Assembly: GCA_005877565.1 (NCBI GenBank)
Contig: VBOK01000079.1
Span: 1-23,045, forward strand
Reading direction: 5' to 3'
Length of the DNA: 23,045 bases
Source: Nitrospirota bacterium
GTDB taxonomy: Bacteria > Nitrospirota > Nitrospiria > Nitrospirales > NS-4
Both the position numbers and the translations under genes were made by a program. Below the pieces are notes generated by a model. The model saw only the letters and a list, made by a program, of their open reading frames with translations. It did not search any database and was not told the origin of the DNA. Every line of letters begins with the position of its first letter. Position 1 is the first letter of the stretch. Positions 1 through 8,162 of this stretch are shown in pieces.

Positions 1-367
1 GTTTCTTGGCGCCGAGTTTTTTCCGAAGGTGCTGGATGGTGCGGCCGGAGTCCACGATATCCTCGACCAGCAACACGTCCCGACCGGCGATATCCTCCGT
101 CAATTCGGTCAACACCTTGATCTTCCCCGACGACTTCGAGCGTCTCGTGTAGCTGGAGACCACCACGAAATCCACCCGGAGGGGAAGGCGGATTGCCCGA
201 GCCAGATCCGCGTAGAAGGCAAAGGCGCCCTTCAGAACCCCGACCAGGATCAGGTCCTTCTGGGCGTAATCAGCCGTAATCTGTCGTCCCAGTTCCCGGA
301 TGCGCGTCCGCATCTCTTCCTGGGTGACAATGGGTTTGCCGAAGATGCCTTCCACGCCTGGCACCAT
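1..367 (-). CDS. hpt: Hypoxanthine phosphoribosyltransferase, 3' end cut by window edge
   Basis: Purine salvage enzyme of the cytosol. It transfers the phosphoribosyl group of PRPP to hypoxanthine or guanine to give IMP or GMP. The first 122 residues are visible. They include the pyrophosphate-loop motif LKG (about residues 49-51), the SSY flexible-loop motif and the PRPP-binding motif VEDIVDSGRT, all typical of the Hpt family of about 175-185 residues, so roughly the last third lies outside. The ATG at 365-367 follows the tilS stop (374-376) by 6 bases, and the purine-rich AAGGAATAAGG spanning that stop can serve as ribosome binding site. Last visible gene of the heme/tilS run. The tilS-hpt order is common in bacteria and is often followed by ftsH, which would lie beyond the window (inference). 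Confidence 0.93.
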   Translation of the reverse strand, partial: MVPGVEGIFGKPIVTQEEMRTRIRELGRQITADYAQKDLILVGVLKGAFAFYADLARAIRLPLRVDFVVVSSYTRRSKSSGKIKVLTELTEDIAGRDVLLVEDIVDSGRTIQHLRKKLGAKK

Positions 368-373
368 TATTCC

Positions 374-1713
374 TTATTCCTTCACCAGCTTCAGCGTCAC
401 GACGCGGGTGGTCGTCTTCCCAGCCAGGAACCGCTCATCCCCCCGATACCCAACCACCCAGACGATGCCCGCCGGCACTATCACCAGCGGAACTTCTGCG
501 CGCCGCTTTCGCGGAACTTTCTGATCCACAAAGAAGTCTTGTAACTTCTTGCGATGCCCCCTCATTCCAGATGGGCAGAACCAGTCTCCCGGCCGCCAGT
601 TCCGCACTGTCAGCGGACCACCCAGCCGGGCCGCGTCCACGGCCAACACAGAGCGACCATCGGCTCGGCCTTTGACAGGCCCGCAGCCCTCGAGCGCGAG
701 GAGGCGCGGGCCCTCTTCACCGAGTTGGACCGCTCCGGGAATCAACAGCGGCACGCCGATGACCCAGTTCGCACCAGCATCGGCCTGTCCCTCCACACCG
801 CTCCGCCCCACTGTGACGAAAGTTCCGTCACGACCACGCTCAGCGCCTGCCGGATCAGCCGCCGCTGGAGCCCGAGCGGTTCTTGCGCCAGCCGCTCGCC
901 CTGCAAGACCACACGACCAGGGGCGACGTCCTTCACCACCGCCTTCCACCGCTCCCGCTCGAGATCATCCAGGAGAGCGGCTTCCGCCGCAAGGATCTCG
1001 GCCGCGCGGGCCAGACCCTGCACAATCCGGGGATTGAACGTGCGCAAGAGAGGCATGATCTCATGTCGGACCCGATTGCGGCGGTAGATCCGCATCGCAT
1101 TGGAGGCGTCCGTGCGGTAGGCAATCCCACGCGAGGCTAGATAGTCCAGGACCTGTTCCCGGGTCACGTCCAGAAGCGGGCGAATGATGCCATCGCTACG
1201 TTGTACTGGAATGCCGGCCAGGCCACTCGTTCCCGAACCACGCAACAGCCAGAGCAGGACGGTTTCAGCCTGGTCATCGGCCGTGTGGCCGGTCGTCACG
1301 GCGGTCAGGCCGTATTCCCGCCGCACGCGTGCAAAAAACGCGTAGCGCGCGTCCCGAGCCTGGCTCTGCACGGTCTGCCCCGGTCGTGGCACCAGGTGCG
1401 CCCGCTTAACATGCACGGGGATGTTCAACATTTTCCCCAGATCTCGAACGTGTGCCTCATCCTTCTCCGACTCCTCGCCGCGCAGACCGTAATTGACATG
1501 GGCGACATGCAGGTCGAGTCCAGGCAAGATGCCCCGTTGCCGCATCTCGTACAGGACCCTGAGCAGGCACACGGAATCGGCTCCGCCGGAGACGGCCACG
1601 AGTACGCGGTTGTCAGGACGGAGCAGCTTCTTTTGCCGGATGGTCGCCGCCACCTGCCGGAAAACAGGATGAGGGGCGGTACCGTGCCTGAGCGCCATCC
1701 GCTCCACCTTCAT
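374..1713 (-). CDS. tilS: tRNA(Ile)-lysidine synthase, split by a frameshift near 790-835
   Basis: TilS attaches lysine to C34 of tRNA-Ile(CAU) so that it reads AUA; it is normally essential. The N-terminal frame (start 1713) has the PP-loop motif SGGADS at residues 42-47, followed by HVNYGLR and TGHTADDQAET, and stays family-like to LIRQALSVV near 832. It then runs through unrelated residues to a stop at 742. The C-terminal TilS domain (LTVRNWRPGDWF, KLQDFFVDQKVPR, VPLV, VWVVGYRGDERF) is in the frame that ends at 374. One -1 step near 832 joins them into about 446 residues, a normal TilS length. No classical slippery heptamer is visible, so an assembly or sequencing indel is the simplest explanation; a real pseudogene is possible. 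The start ATG overlaps the ribF stop (ATGA). A second ATG five codons in could also be used. Confidence 0.88.
813..831. repeat. Short inverted repeat at the tilS frame break
   Basis: A perfect 6-bp inverted repeat, GTGACG and CGTCAC, is separated by 7 bases. It sits exactly where the tilS reading frame must change. It could form a small hairpin in DNA or mRNA. Whether it is linked to the frameshift, biologically or as a sequencing artefact, is inference. Confidence 0.6.
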
Positions 1714-2663
1714 GACGACGGCCGGGCCGGCGCGCCGGACAGCCCCCGCAGGATATCACGCGTGCGGGCCACATCGGCCGCAATTTGCCGAGCTAGATAG
1801 TCCGCTGATTCGAACGTCTGATCGCCCCGCAGACGCTCGTGAAACAGGATCGTCACGCGACACCCGTACAGGTCACGTCCGCCGTCCAAGAGATAGGTTT
1901 CAATCATCCGCACTCCTTCACCGAAGGTCGGCCGCGTGCCGATGTACGTCACCGCGCCCCACGTCTGCGTGTCCATCTTGAGCTGGGTCGCGTACACCCC
2001 GTCCGGCGGGAGCACGCGCCCCTCCGGGGGGAGCAGATTTGCCGTCGGGTACCCCAACTCCCCGCCGCGCCGGTTTCCATGGATCACGGTACCCCGTAGC
2101 GTATACGGCCGCCCCAGCAAGGTGGCCGCTTCCGCCATCGCCCCGGCCTGCACCAGATCGCGGATCCGGGTCGAACTCACCGGCGCGCCCTCCAGCACTA
2201 CCGGCGAAATGGCATGCACGGTAAAACCAAGTCGGGGGCCCGCTTCCATCAGAGTCTGGATAGTCCCGAGCCTCTCCTTGCCGAACCGGAAGTTCTGCCC
2301 CACAAACAACTCCCGGGTTCCCAGCCCATCTTGCAAGACCTGAGCCATGAACTCGTCGGGCGTCTGCGCCGCGAACTCACGCGTAAACGGCAGGCGAACC
2401 ACGACATCCACGCCGGCTTCTTCGAGGAGGGCCAGTTTCTCCTCAGGATCACTCAGAAACTTGAGCTCCATGCCAGGCGCCAGCACCCGGAGGGGATGCG
2501 GCTCGAAGGTCAGCACGACGGCAGTGCCCTGTCGCAACCGGACCCGGTCCCTGGCCAACTTCAACACGGCCTGGTGCCCGACATGCACACCATCGAAATT
2601 GCCGATGGTCACGACCGGAAACCGCAAGCCTGCGCAATCCTGGAGGCGTTCCAGCACCTTCAT
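1710..2663 (-). CDS. ribF: Bifunctional riboflavin kinase / FAD synthetase
   Basis: Makes FMN from riboflavin and then FAD from FMN in the cytosol. The N-terminal adenylyltransferase domain shows TIGNFDGVHVGHQ (about residues 19-31, with the HxGH nucleotide-binding motif) and an SSTRIR motif near 168. The C-terminal flavokinase domain begins around 183 and shows GNRRGGELGYPTANL and RPTFGEG with ETYLLD. At 317 residues it has the usual length and both domains look complete. The start overlaps the hemB stop as ATGA (2660-2663) and the stop overlaps the tilS start in the same way, so the three genes are probably translationally coupled. Confidence 0.96.
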   Translation of the reverse strand: MKVLERLQDCAGLRFPVVTIGNFDGVHVGHQAVLKLARDRVRLRQGTAVVLTFEPHPLRVLAPGMELKFLSDPEEKLALLEEAGVDVVVRLPFTREFAAQTPDEFMAQVLQDGLGTRELFVGQNFRFGKERLGTIQTLMEAGPRLGFTVHAISPVVLEGAPVSSTRIRDLVQAGAMAEAATLLGRPYTLRGTVIHGNRRGGELGYPTANLLPPEGRVLPPDGVYATQLKMDTQTWGAVTYIGTRPTFGEGVRMIETYLLDGGRDLYGCRVTILFHERLRGDQTFESADYLARQIAADVARTRDILRGLSGAPARPSS

Positions 2664-3634
2664 TCGTGCAAGGCCCGGGCGGCTTCCTTGGCAAAATAGG
2701 TCAGGATCAGGTCGGCACCGGCTCGACGGATGGACAGCAAGGTCTCGAGCATGGCCCGCCGTTCATCCAGCCATCCGAGCTGAGCCGCCGCCTTGATCAT
2801 GCAGTACTCCCCGCTCACCTGATAGGCTGCAATCGGCCGGTCGAAGGCCTGGCGCGCCGCATGGACGACATCCAAACACGGCAGCGCAGGCTTGACCATC
2901 ACGATGTCGGCTCCTTCCTGAATGTCCAGCTCGATCTCCCGAAGCGCCTCACGCAGGTTGGCTGGATCCATCTGATAGGACTGGCGGTCCCCAAACTTCG
3001 GGCTAGAGTCCGCCGCCTCCCGGAACGGCGCGTACAGGCAGGAGGCAAACTTGGCGGCATACGCGAGGATCGGCACATGGGAGAAGCCCTCGCCATCCAG
3101 CGCCTGCCGGATCGCCCCGACGCGGCCATCCATCATATCGGACGGCGCCACCATGTCAGCACCGGCCCGAGCATGGCTGAGAGCCATCTTCTGCAGACAG
3201 ACCAGCGTCTCATCGTTCACGACCTGGCCGTCTTTCACGATGCCGCAATGGCCGTGCGTCGTATACTCATCAACGCAGACATCGGTGATCACCATCACGT
3301 CGGGAACCCGGTCTTTCACCGCGCGGACCGCGCGCGGCACGATGCCATCTGGCGCCCACGCCTCGCTGCCGATCTCGTCCTTGCGCGCAGGGATGCCGAA
3401 CAGCAGGACGGCCGGCACACCCAAGGCGTGGACCTCCCCCGCGTCCTTGATCAGATGATCCACGGACACCCGCCACTGCCCGGGCATGGAGACGATCGGC
3501 AGGCGGACGTCGCGACCCTCAACAACGAGGAATGGGGCAATCAGGTTGTCCACCGACAACCGCGTCTCCCGTACCATACGACGGAACCCGGCTGTCGCCC
3601 GCAGGCGGCGCAATCGGTCTTGTGGAAAGGGCAT
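2660..3634 (-). CDS. hemB: Delta-aminolevulinic acid dehydratase (porphobilinogen synthase)
   Basis: Condenses two 5-aminolevulinate molecules to porphobilinogen, the second committed step of heme synthesis. The 324-residue TIM-barrel protein has both Schiff-base lysines: K195 in AYAAKFAS and K248 in MVKPALPCLD. The metal-site segment reads DVCVDEYTTHGHCG, with Cys120, Asp122 and Cys130. Enzymes with the full zinc site have three cysteines here, and magnesium-type enzymes lack them, so this is an intermediate site. The start ATG is supported by TAGGAG seven bases upstream, which also contains the stop codon of the preceding CBS gene. It overlaps ribF downstream as ATGA. Confidence 0.97.
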   Translation of the reverse strand: MPFPQDRLRRLRATAGFRRMVRETRLSVDNLIAPFLVVEGRDVRLPIVSMPGQWRVSVDHLIKDAGEVHALGVPAVLLFGIPARKDEIGSEAWAPDGIVPRAVRAVKDRVPDVMVITDVCVDEYTTHGHCGIVKDGQVVNDETLVCLQKMALSHARAGADMVAPSDMMDGRVGAIRQALDGEGFSHVPILAYAAKFASCLYAPFREAADSSPKFGDRQSYQMDPANLREALREIELDIQEGADIVMVKPALPCLDVVHAARQAFDRPIAAYQVSGEYCMIKAAAQLGWLDERRAMLETLLSIRRAGADLILTYFAKEAARALHE

Positions 3635-3644
3635 GGGCGCGCTC

Positions 3645-4037
3645 CTATTTGCGCGGCAGATTGGTCAAGAAGACCACGAGGTCCCGAACGGAGAGCATGC
3701 CCACGAGCTTTCCGCTGCGCGAGACGCCCAAATGGCGCACGTGGGATTGGGCCATGCGATCGTTCGCGTCCAGGAGCGTCTTGTTCTCGTCGATCATCAG
3801 CACCGGCGCCGACATGATCTGCTCGACGGTGGCCTTGGCCGGATCAAGCCCGCCGGCCACGCACCGACGGACGATATCCGTGTCGGTCAGGATCCCGATG
3901 ATCTCGCTCCCCTTCGTGATGAACAGACTCCCGATGTTGTGGTCCCGCAACTGTACTGCCGCCGCTGTGATTGTCGTATCCCGATCCACCTTCCGGATTT
4001 TTTCCACCGGGACCATCACCGATTTAACCGGCACCAT
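3645..4037 (-). CDS. Two-CBS-domain protein embedded in the heme operon
   Basis: A 130-residue protein that is essentially one Bateman module. The first CBS repeat spans about residues 6-60 (IGSLFITKGSEIIGILTDTDI) and the second about 69-126 (RHLGVSRSGKLVGMLSVRDLV). CBS pairs usually bind adenine nucleotides or S-adenosylmethionine and act as sensors; the ligand here cannot be read from sequence. I chose the ATG at 4037 because a strong Shine-Dalgarno (AAGGAGGG) precedes it. The frame stays open upstream to an ATG at 4079, but that lacks support. The start overlaps the last 14 bases of cobA-hemD, and hemB follows after 10 bases. Its place between hemD and hemB suggests, but does not show, a role in tetrapyrrole control. 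Confidence 0.9.
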   Translation of the reverse strand: MVPVKSVMVPVEKIRKVDRDTTITAAAVQLRDHNIGSLFITKGSEIIGILTDTDIVRRCVAGGLDPAKATVEQIMSAPVLMIDENKTLLDANDRMAQSHVRHLGVSRSGKLVGMLSVRDLVVFLTNLPRK

Positions 4038-5610
4038 GCTGCCCCCTCCTTCCCTCCTGTGCAGTGAATGAAGACTCACGCATCACACGATGAATGAAAT
4101 GGCCGACGATGGCCTCCGCCAGTGCCGGGATGGTATTCTCCTTCGCCCGGATCCCCACCGTGAGCCCGTACGACTCCGCGGTCTCCGCCGTAATCGGACC
4201 GATGCAGGCCACAACCGCGTTCGCCGTCAAGGCGGACGCTTCGGTCCTGTCGGCGAACAGTTCGACATAGTTGCGGACCGAGGACGAACTCGTAAACGTG
4301 ACCACGTCAACCTCATGACGGCGGAGCCGCTCCTTCAATACCGCCCCATCCGCCTCCGGACGGACTGTGCGGTAGGCGACCGCCACCGTCACGTCGGCTC
4401 CTCGGGCTCGCAGCTCCTCCGGCAGGAGGTCCCGTGCCACCTCGGCGCGTGGAATGAGAATCCGAGCGCCTTTCACGTCTTCCTTTTTGAGTGCCCCCAG
4501 TACCCCTTCCGCTTGATACTCTTCGGGTACCAAGTCAGCCTTGAATCCCTGCCCTGCCAAAGCCCCGGCTGTCCGTGGTCCAATCGCACAGAACCGTGCG
4601 CGTCCCAAGGCACGTGCGTCCCGACCGAGGACGTGCAGTCGGTCGAAGAAAAACCGCACGCCATTGACGCTGGTAAAGATCACCCAGTCGTACCGCGCAA
4701 GGTCGGCAATCGCCCGATCGAGCGGGCCCCAATCGGCGGGCGGGACAATCGCAATCGCCGGCATAGTGAGAGCGCGGGCGCCAGAGCCAGCCAGCAGGTC
4801 GACAAATTCTCCCGCCTGCTCGCGAGGGCGCGTGACGAGCACCGTCATGCCGAACAGCGGCCGGGACTCGAACCAGTTGAGCTTCTCGCGCAAGCGTACG
4901 ACCTCGCCTACCACGATGACGGTGGGAGGTTCCAGCCTCGCCTCATCCGCTTTGCGCACGATGTCTGCCAGGGTTCCGATCACGGTGCGCTGCTCGGCTC
5001 GCGTGCCCCACCGGATCAAGGCTACCGGAGTGGTCGCCGGACGGCCGGACGCAGTCAGGTGCGCGACAATCGCCGGCAAATTTTTCATCCCCATCAAGAA
5101 GACGACCGTGCCACTCGTCGAGGCCAAGCGGTCCCATTCGACCGTCGGCGACGGCTTCAGCGGATCCTCGTGGCCGGTGACCAAGGCAACGCTTGAGGCC
5201 AGCGTGCGGTGCGTGACCGGGATGCCGGCATAGGCCGGGGCTGCGACAGCCGAGGTGACGCCCGGCACCACCTCAAAGGGGATTCCGGCCTCGGCGACCG
5301 CCTCAGCCTCCTCCCCGCCACGGCCGAATACGAAGGGATCGCCCCCTTTCAATCGCACCACGATCTTGCCGGCCCGTGCGCGGTCGATCATCAGCCGGTT
5401 GATCTCCGCTTGATCGCCGTATTCCCCGCGGCCCCGCCGGCCCACGTAGATCCGCTCGGCCTCGGGCCGCACGTGCTCCAGCAGCACCGGGTTGGCGAGG
5501 TAATCGTAGATGATCACCTCGGCCTGCTCCAGACATTCCTTTCCGCGAAGGGTCAACAACTTCGGGTCCCCCGGCCCGGCGCCCACCAGATAGACTTTGC
5601 CGGTCTTCAT
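4024..5610 (-). CDS. cobA-hemD: Fused uroporphyrinogen-III C-methyltransferase / uroporphyrinogen-III synthase
   Basis: A 528-residue fusion. Residues 1 to about 250 are a SUMT (CobA) domain that methylates uroporphyrinogen III to precorrin-2 with S-adenosylmethionine; visible motifs are VGAGPGDP, VRLKGGDPFVFGRGGEE and VVPGVTSA. Residues from about 258 are the HemD domain (VLVTRPREQA, VIFTSVNGVRFFF, FCAIGPRTA, DVVTFTSSSSVRNY, CIGPITAETA), which closes hydroxymethylbilane to uroporphyrinogen III. The fusion couples formation of the last common precursor to its diversion toward siroheme or cobalamin. I start at the ATG at 5610, where the SUMT family begins (MKTGKVYLVG) and which shares one base with the hemC stop. 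The frame is open for 70 further codons upstream, but that stretch is low-complexity Arg/Ala sequence antisense to nothing family-like and overlaps hemC. Confidence 0.95.
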   Translation of the reverse strand: MKTGKVYLVGAGPGDPKLLTLRGKECLEQAEVIIYDYLANPVLLEHVRPEAERIYVGRRGRGEYGDQAEINRLMIDRARAGKIVVRLKGGDPFVFGRGGEEAEAVAEAGIPFEVVPGVTSAVAAPAYAGIPVTHRTLASSVALVTGHEDPLKPSPTVEWDRLASTSGTVVFLMGMKNLPAIVAHLTASGRPATTPVALIRWGTRAEQRTVIGTLADIVRKADEARLEPPTVIVVGEVVRLREKLNWFESRPLFGMTVLVTRPREQAGEFVDLLAGSGARALTMPAIAIVPPADWGPLDRAIADLARYDWVIFTSVNGVRFFFDRLHVLGRDARALGRARFCAIGPRTAGALAGQGFKADLVPEEYQAEGVLGALKKEDVKGARILIPRAEVARDLLPEELRARGADVTVAVAYRTVRPEADGAVLKERLRRHEVDVVTFTSSSSVRNYVELFADRTEASALTANAVVACIGPITAETAESYGLTVGIRAKENTIPALAEAIVGHFIHRVMRESSFTAQEGRRGQHGAG

Positions 5611-6548
5611 CAGGCCCTTCCGTCGATCTCCTTGAGAATCTCGTCGCCCCCGCGCGCGAGCAACCGCTCCGCCAGCTGCACGCCGAGCCGATGCGCGTCG
5701 CGCATGGGGCCTTGGAGCGAATCGCGCACCAGGCGATGCCCATTCACCCCGGCAATGAGCGCGTCCAGTGTCAAGGTGCCGTTCGTGATCACGGCGTGCG
5801 CCGCGATGGGGACCTGACACCCGCCTTCCAATCGCTCCAGGAGTGCCCGCTCGGCTGTCACCGCCATCCGGGTCGGAGGGTGATCCAGTTGCGAGACCAC
5901 CTCCCGCACAAATCCGTCATCCGTGCGGCCCTCGAGCGCCAAGGCGCCCTGCCCGATGGCCGGCAGGCAGACATCCGGCGACAGGTATTCGGTCACGCGA
6001 TCGCTCCAGCCCAACCGCTTGATGCCAGCCGCCGCCAGGATGATCCCGTCATACTCGCCGGCCTCAAGCTTCCGCAGCCGGGTATCCAGATTGCCGCGCA
6101 AGATCTGGATGGATAGATCGGGGCGGTAGTGCAGGAGTTGCGCCTGGCGTCGCAGGCTGCTGGTCCCGATCCGGGATCCCGGCACGAGCCGCTCGAGGGG
6201 CGCTTTGTTGAGCGTGATGAGGACATCCCGTGGATCTTCCCGTTCCGGAATCGCCAGGATCTCGAGCCCAGCCGGCAGACGCGTCGGGACATCCTTCATG
6301 CTGTGCACGGCCAGATCGATCTCACCGCGCAACAGGGCGTCTTCAATTTCCTTGACGAACAGTCCCTTGCCCCCGATGGCGGCCAGCGGCGTGTCGAGGA
6401 TCTTGTCCCCGGCCGTCTTAATCCGCTTGAGCGACACCGCGAGCTCAGGCTCCAGCTCACGCAGGCGTGCATGCACCCACTCGGCTTGCCAGAGAGCCAG
6501 CTTGCTCCTGCGGGTGCCGATCACCAGCTCTCGAACCGCCTGCGCCAT
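5610..6548 (-). CDS. hemC: Hydroxymethylbilane synthase (porphobilinogen deaminase)
   Basis: Polymerises four porphobilinogens into hydroxymethylbilane. The protein has 312 residues, the normal length. It shows the start motif GTRRSKLALWQ, the catalytic aspartate in HSMKDVPT (D86), the Arg-rich cofactor-binding segment GTSSLRRQAQL, and the cofactor-bearing cysteine C244 in LEGGCQVPIAAHA. The ATG at 6548 is preceded by AAGGAGG at a rather long spacing of about 14 bases. It lies 22 bases after the zinc-ribbon gene, and its stop overlaps the cobA-hemD start as TGATG. Confidence 0.97.
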   Translation of the reverse strand: MAQAVRELVIGTRRSKLALWQAEWVHARLRELEPELAVSLKRIKTAGDKILDTPLAAIGGKGLFVKEIEDALLRGEIDLAVHSMKDVPTRLPAGLEILAIPEREDPRDVLITLNKAPLERLVPGSRIGTSSLRRQAQLLHYRPDLSIQILRGNLDTRLRKLEAGEYDGIILAAAGIKRLGWSDRVTEYLSPDVCLPAIGQGALALEGRTDDGFVREVVSQLDHPPTRMAVTAERALLERLEGGCQVPIAAHAVITNGTLTLDALIAGVNGHRLVRDSLQGPMRDAHRLGVQLAERLLARGGDEILKEIDGRA

Positions 6549-6570
6549 CGGGTACTTCTCGACCTCCTTG

Positions 6571-6846
6571 CTACCGACCCGGGAGCTTCTCCGGTCGGTC
6601 CTCCTGGACCGCCTGGGGCTGTGACGACCCTGCGACTCCGCTCCTGTAATTGGACGTGAGCAGCAGGAATCCGACCATGGCGACGATCAGAATCATCAGA
6701 AAGAGAAGATCGAACCTGAAGCCTTCCCGACTCCGATAGTCGTGCCCGCAGTGGGGGCAATCGGGTAACTGCTCGTGCGGTCCCCCCAGGTACGACTCCT
6801 TGCAGCGGGGGCAGGTAAAGACGCGAGGACGGGGTGTGTCGCTCAT
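6571..6846 (-). CDS. Small zinc-ribbon protein with one membrane segment
   Basis: A 91-residue protein of unknown function. It has a CPRC pair (C12, C15) and a CPHC pair (C30, C33), a rubredoxin-like or zinc-ribbon knuckle pattern, then a hydrophobic helix at about residues 45-65 (FDLLFLMILIVAMVGFLLL) and a short polar tail. The ribbon should lie on one side of the inner membrane; the orientation is not certain. The ATG at 6846 overlaps the hemA stop as ATGA, a better fit than an upstream ATG at 6885 inside hemA. It sits between hemA and hemC, so it is certainly co-transcribed with them. A role in heme-pathway control, metal delivery or assembly is only inference. Confidence 0.85.
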   Translation of the reverse strand: MSDTPRPRVFTCPRCKESYLGGPHEQLPDCPHCGHDYRSREGFRFDLLFLMILIVAMVGFLLLTSNYRSGVAGSSQPQAVQEDRPEKLPGR

Positions 6847-8159
6847 CCGCGCTCCTGCTCGCTCGATTGTGCCTTGGCGATACATTCCAGCTCCTTTTCG
6901 AGATCGAAGAGGCGTTGCGCAGTCTCCGCAAAGAGGGCACCGTTCGAAGAATCGGCCTCGGCCTTGAGCGCAATGAGCGGGCCGTGCAGGAGTTTGTTCG
7001 TGATCGCGGTCGCAAGCTCTTCGACCAGTTCGCGCTGCCGGGCGGACAACGGCCCCAACTTGGCCAGGATCCGGTCGATTTCCTCCCGGAGGATGCTGTC
7101 GGCCTTGCGGCGCAACGCCACAATGGTCGGCACGACCTCAAGCGACTTCAGCCACACGACCACCGGCGGCACTTCCACCCGGACGATGTCTTCGGCTTTG
7201 AGCGCCTCCAGCCCCCGCTGTCCCAGGTTCGTCACGACCTGACTCTGCAGGTCGTCGATGTTGTAGAGGTAGGCGTTGTCGAGCGAACCGACCGCAGGGT
7301 CGATGTTGCGGGGATCCGAGATGTCGATCAGGAACATGGGGCGGTTCTTGCGGGACCGCAAAGCCCGGTGGACATCATCGGGCCCGATCACGTAAGCGTC
7401 CGCTGCCGTCGCGCAGAGCACGATGTCGGCGCCTGCCATTTCATGATGGACCTGGCTGAAGGGCACGGGCAGCGCGTTGAACTGGGTGGCCACATCGATG
7501 GCGCGTTCGTAGTTCCGGTTCGCGATCATCACGTGGCGCACGCCCGCGCCGATGAGATGGCGGGCCGCCAGTTTGCCCATCTCGCCGATCCCGACGAGGA
7601 GGACCGTTTTCTCCGACAGGTTCTGGAAGATCTTCTTCGCCAGTTCGACGGCGGCGTAACTGACCGACACGGCATGCTCGGCGATACCCGTTTCGGTGCG
7701 CACCCGTTTTCCGACGGAGATGGCCTTCTTCATCACCTTGTTCAGCACCACCCCCGTCGCCTTGTGGGTCAAGGCCACGTCGTAGGCTTCCTTGACTTGC
7801 CCGAGGATCTGCGGCTCCCCCACTACCATGGAGTCGAGGCTGGCCGCGACGCGGAAGAGATGACGGATGGCCTCCGCCCCGTCCAGGCAATAGAGATGGG
7901 GCTCCAGCCGCTCCCAGCCGATATCGGAGGCGAGTGTCACCAGATAGTCTCTCAGCGACTCGACGCCATGCGCGGTCTCCTTGACGACGGCGTACAACTC
8001 GACCCGATTGCACGTCGAGAGGATGACCCCCTCGTCAATCCCCGGCCACCGCTTCAGCCGCGCCAGCGCTTCCGGCAGATGACTTTCGGGCACGGCAAAC
8101 CGCTCCCGGAGTTCGACCGGCGCCGTCCGATGGTTCAATCCGACCGCGATGATATTCAT
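6843..8159 (-). CDS. hemA: Glutamyl-tRNA reductase
   Basis: First step of the C5 pathway: NADPH-dependent reduction of glutamyl-tRNA to glutamate-1-semialdehyde. The 438-residue protein has the N-terminal GLNHRTAPVE motif, the catalytic cysteine C50 in STCNRVELY, the signature VGEPQILGQVK, a Rossmann motif VGIGEMGKLAARH near residue 185, and a C-terminal helical dimerisation domain. It starts 3 bases after the upstream CcsA/HemX-like gene, with no clear Shine-Dalgarno, so translational coupling is likely. In many bacteria HemA abundance is controlled by heme through its N-terminus; nothing here shows whether that applies. Confidence 0.97.
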   Translation of the reverse strand: MNIIAVGLNHRTAPVELRERFAVPESHLPEALARLKRWPGIDEGVILSTCNRVELYAVVKETAHGVESLRDYLVTLASDIGWERLEPHLYCLDGAEAIRHLFRVAASLDSMVVGEPQILGQVKEAYDVALTHKATGVVLNKVMKKAISVGKRVRTETGIAEHAVSVSYAAVELAKKIFQNLSEKTVLLVGIGEMGKLAARHLIGAGVRHVMIANRNYERAIDVATQFNALPVPFSQVHHEMAGADIVLCATAADAYVIGPDDVHRALRSRKNRPMFLIDISDPRNIDPAVGSLDNAYLYNIDDLQSQVVTNLGQRGLEALKAEDIVRVEVPPVVVWLKSLEVVPTIVALRRKADSILREEIDRILAKLGPLSARQRELVEELATAITNKLLHGPLIALKAEADSSNGALFAETAQRLFDLEKELECIAKAQSSEQERG

Positions 8160-8162
8160 CGG

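Noticed and set aside
820..840. A programmed -1 frameshift signal in tilS
   Set aside because: No X-XXY-YYZ slippery heptamer is seen and the hairpin is small, so programmed frameshifting is not supported. The break is kept only as an observation.
2666..3817. A 383-codon open frame on the plus strand
   Set aside because: It is antisense to hemB and the CBS gene and has no recognisable domain or ribosome binding site.
5611..5820. An N-terminal extension of CobA-HemD by 70 residues
   Set aside because: The sequence is Arg/Ala-rich, overlaps hemC and does not resemble a SUMT N-terminus. The ATG at 5610 fits both the family and the coupling with hemC.
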